Of a DNA stretch of 64,000 bases, positions 52,846-64,000 are shown one piece after another (position 1 is the first letter of the stretch; each line of letters starts with the position of its first letter). The notes under the pieces are model-generated. The model was not told where the DNA came from. It saw nothing but the letters and a program-made list of their open reading frames with translations, and searched no databases. This stretch comes from Tillus elongatus (Eukaryota > Arthropoda > Insecta > Coleoptera > Cleridae), in the NCBI GenBank assembly GCA_964006375.1, contig OZ023264.1:18056717-18120716 (forward strand), read 5' to 3'. The position numbers and the translations under genes are program-made.

Positions 52846-53621
52846 TATATGATGTTCTGATAAAATATTATACAGTCTTTTGTGAAACAGATTTCTGCTT
52901 TTTCGTAAGTAATGTGATGTTTTTTCATTACATCTTTGGAGTAGCTTCTAAGATTTATTAAGAAATGCTGCAAAACTTTTAAGGCTGCTCCACAAAAGGT
53001 AAAGAGCGAAACAAACAGCATATCTGAACCAATACTGTAGGAGCATCCAAGTAAACCACCTAACATCTGGAGAGTATTACACAGATACAGGTGTTTAGAT
53101 TTATCAAATGGCACCCAGCTTGAAAATACTGTATACTTTTGTTCAATACTTTTATTAGAAATATCTGCAGGATCATAATATACAGGAACATGTGGAAAAA
53201 CAAAGTACAAGAGTAAAGCTACCCATCCTGAAATTATATAAAACCACCCAGAAGCTGCGCAGAACCAACTGTATTTCTCATAAATATTTTGAATTTTATT
53301 GTCGTTGCTATTCTTAAGGTTTTTCTCAAAATTTTCTACAAGCTGAATTAAGTTTTGCATTGAACCACCAAAAAATAAATATACTTGACATGTTGCTATC
53401 ATATATAATATAGTTAATGTCAGGTTATCTGAAAGAAGAACCCAATTCTCTTTTTCAATAAGCAGAAAGCTTTGAAATAATTGGGTGCACATAAAAATTA
53501 GAAGGTAGTAATGTAGAATTATAAAGTAGGCATGGTAGAGTTTGCCTAACTTAGAGGTAAGTTTCCAATTCCAGAGTCCAAAAAGAACAAAGTATACTTT
53601 TGGAACTCTTAGTAGACTGTC
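52846..53621 (-). CDS. Odorant receptor (7tm_6) internal exon, partial host gene
   Basis: This 776-bp open exon runs leftwards. It is preceded on the minus strand by TTCTTGTTGTTTCAG (acceptor) and ends at GTAAGTATAA (donor), with phase 0 at entry and two bases of a TA- codon at exit. The roughly 258 residues include four hydrophobic segments, a W-V-P-F-D motif in the second extracellular loop, and G-S-D-M-L-F-V-S-L just after it, a pattern of insect odorant receptors. These are seven-pass ligand-gated ion channel subunits that pair with Orco in sensory neurons. The N-terminal start exon and the conserved C-terminal exons (TM6-7) were not found. The frame is unbroken, so the gene may be live despite surrounding transposons. 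A gustatory receptor is less likely. Confidence 0.8.
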
Positions 53622-53689
53622 CTGAAACAACAAGAAATACAAACAATAAGCATTTTAGTGTTGATAATAAAGCAGCTTTTACATTTCCA

Positions 53690-53786
53690 TATTAATGAGA
53701 AGATCTCAACTTTTAAAGTTTGAAGAAATTTCCTCAAATGATCACGAACTAGACCCCTAGAACCCATATCAGTCAGTTTCAATTTT
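53690..53786 (-). repeat. Helitron-like hairpin-side fragment
   Basis: It carries a diverged copy of the arm (TAATGAGAAGATCTC, CGAACTAGACCCC, CAGTTTCAATTTT) just before another copy of the same arm. Confidence 0.6.
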
Positions 53787-53913
53787 AACGAATTTTCTTT
53801 AAAAAAATACTAATGAGGAGATCTCGACTTTTGAATTGTGAAAAAATTTCTTCAAATGAGCGCGAACTAAGGCCCCCTGGAACCCATATCCAGGGTCAGT
53901 TTCAAATTTATAT

Positions 53914-53977
<64 letters not shown>

Positions 53978-54757
53978 ATGTGTGTGTGTGTGTGTGTGAA
54001 TGTATTACACCGATAACTCAAAAAATAAAGGTCCGGTTTTGATAACTAACAAAATAATGGACCGATTTTGATAAAACTTGGTGAGTACCTTCCTTTCGCA
54101 AGTGTCTTGGATAAGTTTGTTAGCCAGGAAAAACCGCCGAGGTTTTCCCGGAAATTTTTGTGTTTTCTTTCGAAAAAAATGGAAAAAAAAGTATTTCTCC
54201 GGAATTAACAAAGTAAGGCAACCAAATTTCATACGCAGGTTTATATCATTATAGGTAAGTTACCCACCAAAATTTAGCTCTGTCGGTTAAAGGACAAAAA
54301 GTTACGGGCATTGAAAGAAAAATAAATTAAGGTTTTCCTCAAAACGTCAAAAGATTTTAAACGTCAATATCGGTAATATTTAGGCAATGAACCTGAAACT
54401 AATATGAGCTATGGAAGGAAAATGTCTCAAGAATAATGTTTTACAATGTCTGAAGTCTTAGTTTCAATCGACATTGTCCTTCACTTTACTAAAATGTTTC
54501 CAGAAAATTCATTTCAAATAGACCCTTTCTCTGATGCTTTGGCAGTAGTGTTGGCTATAGAGTTTATCGGTTAATGGTATATCATTTTTGTCGAATTTTC
54601 GTAAAAAATCTTTAAAACTCAATATATCCGTCATTATGCAAGATTCGAAAAAAAAAATGTATACATTAATTATAGGGTGTCTTGAGCTACATCTTAAAAA
54701 AATATTTCTACAATTATAGGGTGGCCCATAGGTCGTTGGTGATTTAAATTTTCTTTT
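53787..54757 (-). mobile_element. Helitron-like element, truncated by the next copy
   Basis: A diverged hairpin, then (TA)n(TG)n (about 53918-53998), the long arm with a duplicated TGATAACTMAMAAAATAA segment, and an abrupt end at 54757. Confidence 0.7.
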
Positions 54758-56057
<1,300 letters not shown>

Positions 56058-56239
56058 GTTTTTTATGTTGTGGTTATAGTTATAGAGATTGATTACATAA
56101 TCATGCTCGAATCCAGCTTGATCCCTGAAAGGCATAGAATTGTCGAAATATCTGTTTCCATCATGGAGAGTCATAACTGTCCTGCAAAAATTATGTCGTG
56201 GAAGCGGATCTGCATGAAGTAAGGCTTAGACATTTTGAT

Positions 56240-56472
56240 AGTGGAATGGGAGGTGGGAGTTTTTTTTTGTGCAAGATTTTATGCACTGAGCTTTTGGGAA
56301 TCTTTTCCTGCGATGCAATTAACCTGGCGTTTATATTAGGGTTATGATCAACCGCAGCCAAAACACGAACTTCAGCCCCAAGAGTTCGAGTCCTTCGTTG
56401 GCGACCGACATCAAACCGCCTGGTCTTAAAAGAGCCAAACTCACCTAATCGCTGAGGGATAGTACTGAACAA
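56240..56472 (-). pseudogene. Tc1/mariner-type transposase N-terminal HTH fragment
   Basis: The minus strand encodes V-R-V-L-A-A-V-D, N-I-N-A-R-L-I-A and I-P-K-S-S-V-H-K-I-L-H, the second helix-turn-helix of Tc1/mariner-related (DDE_3) transposases. No catalytic domain follows within the frame. The surrounding 56058-56617 shows no inverted repeats that I can see. Confidence 0.6.
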
Positions 56473-56617
56473 ATGCTATCGTGGAATCCTTCTATTTGGA
56501 AACACATCTCGGTACAAACGTCTTGCTCTTATTTCCCGCACCTAAACCATAATAATAATGCATTTCCTGCACCTAAGCCATAATAATAATGCTTATAATA
56601 ATAATTATTATTCATTA

Positions 56618-57997
<1,380 letters not shown>

Positions 57998-58294
57998 ATT
58001 TTATTGGTTTTAATCACGATACTTATTACACACAAATGATCACAACAGAATAATTTACATGACCATTATCTGTCAAAAGTTGCTAAGGCAACTTTAAGCT
58101 TTTGTTTCCAAAGCATTCTTTGTAAATCGTACAAATCAGTTTAGCGCAGCATAAAAGCATGAAAATGTTTGAAGTCGTGTTTCTCAGAATCGGTTCGTTT
58201 TATCGTATCGCAACAAGACGTACTTTTAAGATAATTGTTGATGCTATTTAACATCGTGCGCTCTAAATTCATTACCTAGTGGAAACAAAAAATC
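57998..58294. other. Unassigned spacer
   Basis: About 300 bp of apparently unique sequence lies between two oppositely oriented family copies. Confidence 0.5.
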
Positions 58295-61441
<3,147 letters not shown>

Positions 61442-62312
61442 AAGTTGGGGGCCATAGATCGAAGGTAAAGATCAAGTTTGGCCCTGGGCACTGGATTATT
61501 TGCACCATGTTTTCAACATTAATCTACAAGGGCACTAGTAATATATGTGGAAGATTTGAAAAAGATCAAATCACTAATAATAAAGTTATCCAAAGAAAAC
61601 CGTTAAAAAATATTTTTTGGCACCTGGATCTCCGTAATACTGAGTTTTCGAAAAAAAAATTATAAGACTTTGTGGCGCTAATTTCTTGTGAGCAATCACT
61701 GTCTGTAATCTTTGCGTGTAATTTTTGGATACCCTATATACCAGGCTTAAACAAAAACGTAAGTATAATTACAGACTCTAATTTAGCTATCAAATACCTT
61801 TAAAACGAAATTGAGTTCGATAAGATCTATCAACGTGTTCAAGAGTTATCGAACTTTTCCTGAAATACGAGTCAACCCTCCGCCCCGTTTCTTATTTTAA
61901 AAGATGGTCCAAAATGAAAATAAATAATTTTTAGAGTTGTAGTAGCAGAGTCCAAAACCGTTCTACGTGACTTGCCTTCATTATTAGTTTTCGGAGAAAA
62001 TCTGATTTCTCAATTTTGAATTAAAAATATGTCATATAGCGGTAACATTTGAAAGTAGAAAACAAATAAGCTATACTTCTAGGGGTCACTTTTGTTATGC
62101 AGTTTTTTGCCGAAAGCTGCAGGACAAATAGTTCTCGAGATACAACCGCTAGGCAACCTTAGAAGGACAGCCCCTATATGTGATAATTTGATTGGGTAAA
62201 ATTATGCTAATGATTTAAAATTTCACAGAAATTAAAAAACACACACCAACCCTAACACAATTAATTGCTAACATTGTATAATTTTCTTAGAGATAAATGA
62301 ACTGCATATTAC
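61442..62312. other. Unassigned sequence, possibly unique
   Basis: No supported frame or repeat end. Several short blocks (TATCGAACTTTTCC, TCTCGAGATACAACC complement) look like decayed repeats. Confidence 0.45.
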
Positions 62313-62348
62313 CTTCAAAATATTCTCAGTTTTGTCTGATTCCGCCAT
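62313..62348 (-). CDS. Candidate short first exon of a host gene
   Basis: The minus strand has GACAATGGCGG (good start context), an open frame of 12 codons (M-A-E-S-D-K-T-E-N-I-L-K), and then AAG|GTAATA, a plausible donor in phase 0. It lies in a rare non-repeat stretch. No downstream exon was identified, so this is only a candidate. Confidence 0.2.
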
Positions 62349-62725
62349 TGTCACTGTTTCTTTAAATTCCCTTGATGACGGCTGTAATTAAACTGAACCA
62401 ATAAATTATCTCAGACGCGATTACCAGTTACAGGGTTAGTAATCTATAGTTCTAATTAAAAAGCGCTATTTCATATTTAGGTTAAAAAGTTTTAAAGTTG
62501 ACAAGAGGCAAAACATAAAGACCCAGTTTGGATGGTGTGGTTGAAAACTGAAACAAAAAGCAGAATCACATAAAGAAAAAAAACCACAAAATAATAACAG
62601 ATAGTTATGCGGTAGATACATATTTCGACAATAGACTTGTCTTAATTAGTAGCTGTTGCTAAACTTTTTTCATGTCCTAGTGTTCTATCTCCTCTTCGAG
62701 TGCTCAGCACGCAAAGGAAGGCCTT
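62349..62725. other. Unassigned sequence
   Basis: If 62313-62348 is a first exon, this would be its 5' untranslated region and promoter. No core promoter motif stands out. Confidence 0.4.
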
Positions 62726-62845
62726 TTAGTGAATTTTCTTAAAAAAATTCACTAATGAGGAGATCCCGACTTTTAAATTTTGAAAAAATTTCTTCAAATG
62801 CGCGCTAATTAGGCGCCCCAGAACACATATCCGGAGTCAGTTTCA

Positions 62846-62926
<81 letters not shown>

Positions 62927-64000
62927 ACCGATAACTCAAAAAATAATAAGCCAATTTTGATTAAATTTAGTAAGTAAATTCCTTTTGCAAATGGCTTGGA
63001 TAAGTTCGTTAGCCAGGAAAATCAGCCAAGGTTTTCCCGGAAAATTTTATGTTTTCTTTCTAAAAAAAATTATATCTCCGGAATTAACAAAATAAGGGCA
63101 ACCTAATTTAGTACACGGGTTTATATCCATATAGGTAAGCCACCTACCAAAATTTAGCTATACAGGTCAAAAGACAAAAAAGTTATAGGCATTTAAAGAA
63201 AAATAAATTGGGGTTTTCCTCAAAACGTTAAAGTCACGATTTAAAACGTCAAAATCGCCAACATTTAGGCAAATAACTTGAATCTAATACGGGCTATGGA
63301 AATCAAATGTCTCAAGAAGGATGTTTTACAAACCCTGAAGTCTTAGTTTCAACCGTCATTGTCCTTCATTTTACTAAAATGTTTCCAGAAAATTCATTTC
63401 AAATAGACCCTTTCTCTGATGCTTGGCAGTAGCCTTTGCTATATAGTTTATCGTTTAACGGTATATAATTTGGTCGAATTTTCGTAAAAAATCAATAAAT
63501 CTCAATATATCCGTTATTATACAAGATATGAAAAAAATTTGTATATATTAATTATAGGGTGTCTTGAGCTACATCTTAAAAAAATATTTCTACAATCACA
63601 GGGTGTCGTTGGTGATACAATTATTTTTTTTAATCAAACACGCCTTACGTTGTTTAATTTTTGCATTTTCCATCGAAATATAATGCACGTTTGTAGGAAA
63701 AGAAATTCTGGATGCAGTAAGTGCGTTATGGTAGCGAATTTTGATCAAATGCTTCATATTTGAATAGCCCAATTTGCTATTAACCTAAAAGGTTGACCAA
63801 AAACAAGTTTTTCCGGGAACACTTTAAGTTTACTTTTGGAAACTTTTGTACATTTTCACACAAAGTTATTTTCATGAAACATGGCACATTATTTTTACTA
63901 TATAGGTTATACTGGTAACCAAAATTGATGCCTGCTTTCTTAAAAATAAAACACACATATTTGCAATAAAAACATTTTAATGAAAATTCACTACCATAAC
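62726..64000 (-). mobile_element. Helitron-like element, cut by the window edge
   Basis: Hairpin at 62726, (TA)n core (62848-62921), the long arm, and the terminal module from about 63710. It runs off the window inside CACTACCATAAC, a few bases before the expected TC end. Confidence 0.75.

Overview
This window is AT-rich DNA from an invertebrate, almost certainly an insect. It holds one exon of an insect-type odorant receptor, many insect-style transposons, and no bacterial features. Nearly everything else is mobile DNA in various stages of decay. I can place only one host coding exon with fair confidence (52846-53621, minus strand) and one weak candidate exon (62313-62348, minus). Most long open frames made only of Ile-Tyr are read-through of (TA)n microsatellites.

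Layout. 0.6-2.5 kb: a degenerate TIR element carrying a broken DDE-like gene. 3.0-4.7 kb: a non-autonomous hAT element with an exact 8-bp target duplication. 5.9-6.5 kb: a fossil gag/protease fragment. 7.2-7.5 kb: a palindromic MITE. 8.1-10.1 kb: two Penelope-like element (PLE) pieces in opposite orientations plus a hammerhead-like motif. 17-21 kb: a tandem repeat invaded by a GC-rich solo-LTR-like insertion, then three PLE pieces in alternating orientation. 22-23.9 kb: a LINE. 27-30 kb: a Helitron-like copy split inside its (TA)n by another LINE. 30.7-34.4 kb: a nearly complete endonuclease/RT/RNase H LINE. 40.8-42.2 kb: a DNA-element-like repeat hosting a LINE 3' stub and a tRNA-derived SINE, each with its own target duplication. 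43-47.7 kb: a young Ty3/gypsy element of the CsRn1 type with LTRs differing at three bases. 48.2-49.3 kb: another PLE. 50.1-52.8 kb: a LINE lying just inside the intron that follows the odorant receptor exon. 53.7-64 kb: back-to-back copies of the dominant repeat family.

The dominant repeat is a roughly 1.4-1.7 kb non-autonomous family with about twenty full or partial copies. One end reads TC(G/T)GGACGCAGCAAGTGCG. The other is a hairpin whose arms are TTAGTGAATTTT and its complement, ending CTAA. A long (TA)n tract lies in the interior. A TC start, a CTRR-type end, a 3' hairpin, a shared subterminal inverted motif and a microsatellite core fit Helitron/Helentron-derived non-autonomous elements. 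No Rep/helicase gene is present here, so the assignment is an inference. Other elements repeatedly sit inside or against the (TA)n tracts, giving a nested structure.

The genes do not form a host pathway. Their relations are those of parasites and hosts: autonomous LINE, PLE and LTR copies (all broken here), non-autonomous passengers (SINE, MITE, hAT, Helitron-like), and one receptor exon among them. No CRISPR, rRNA or free-standing tRNA gene was seen.
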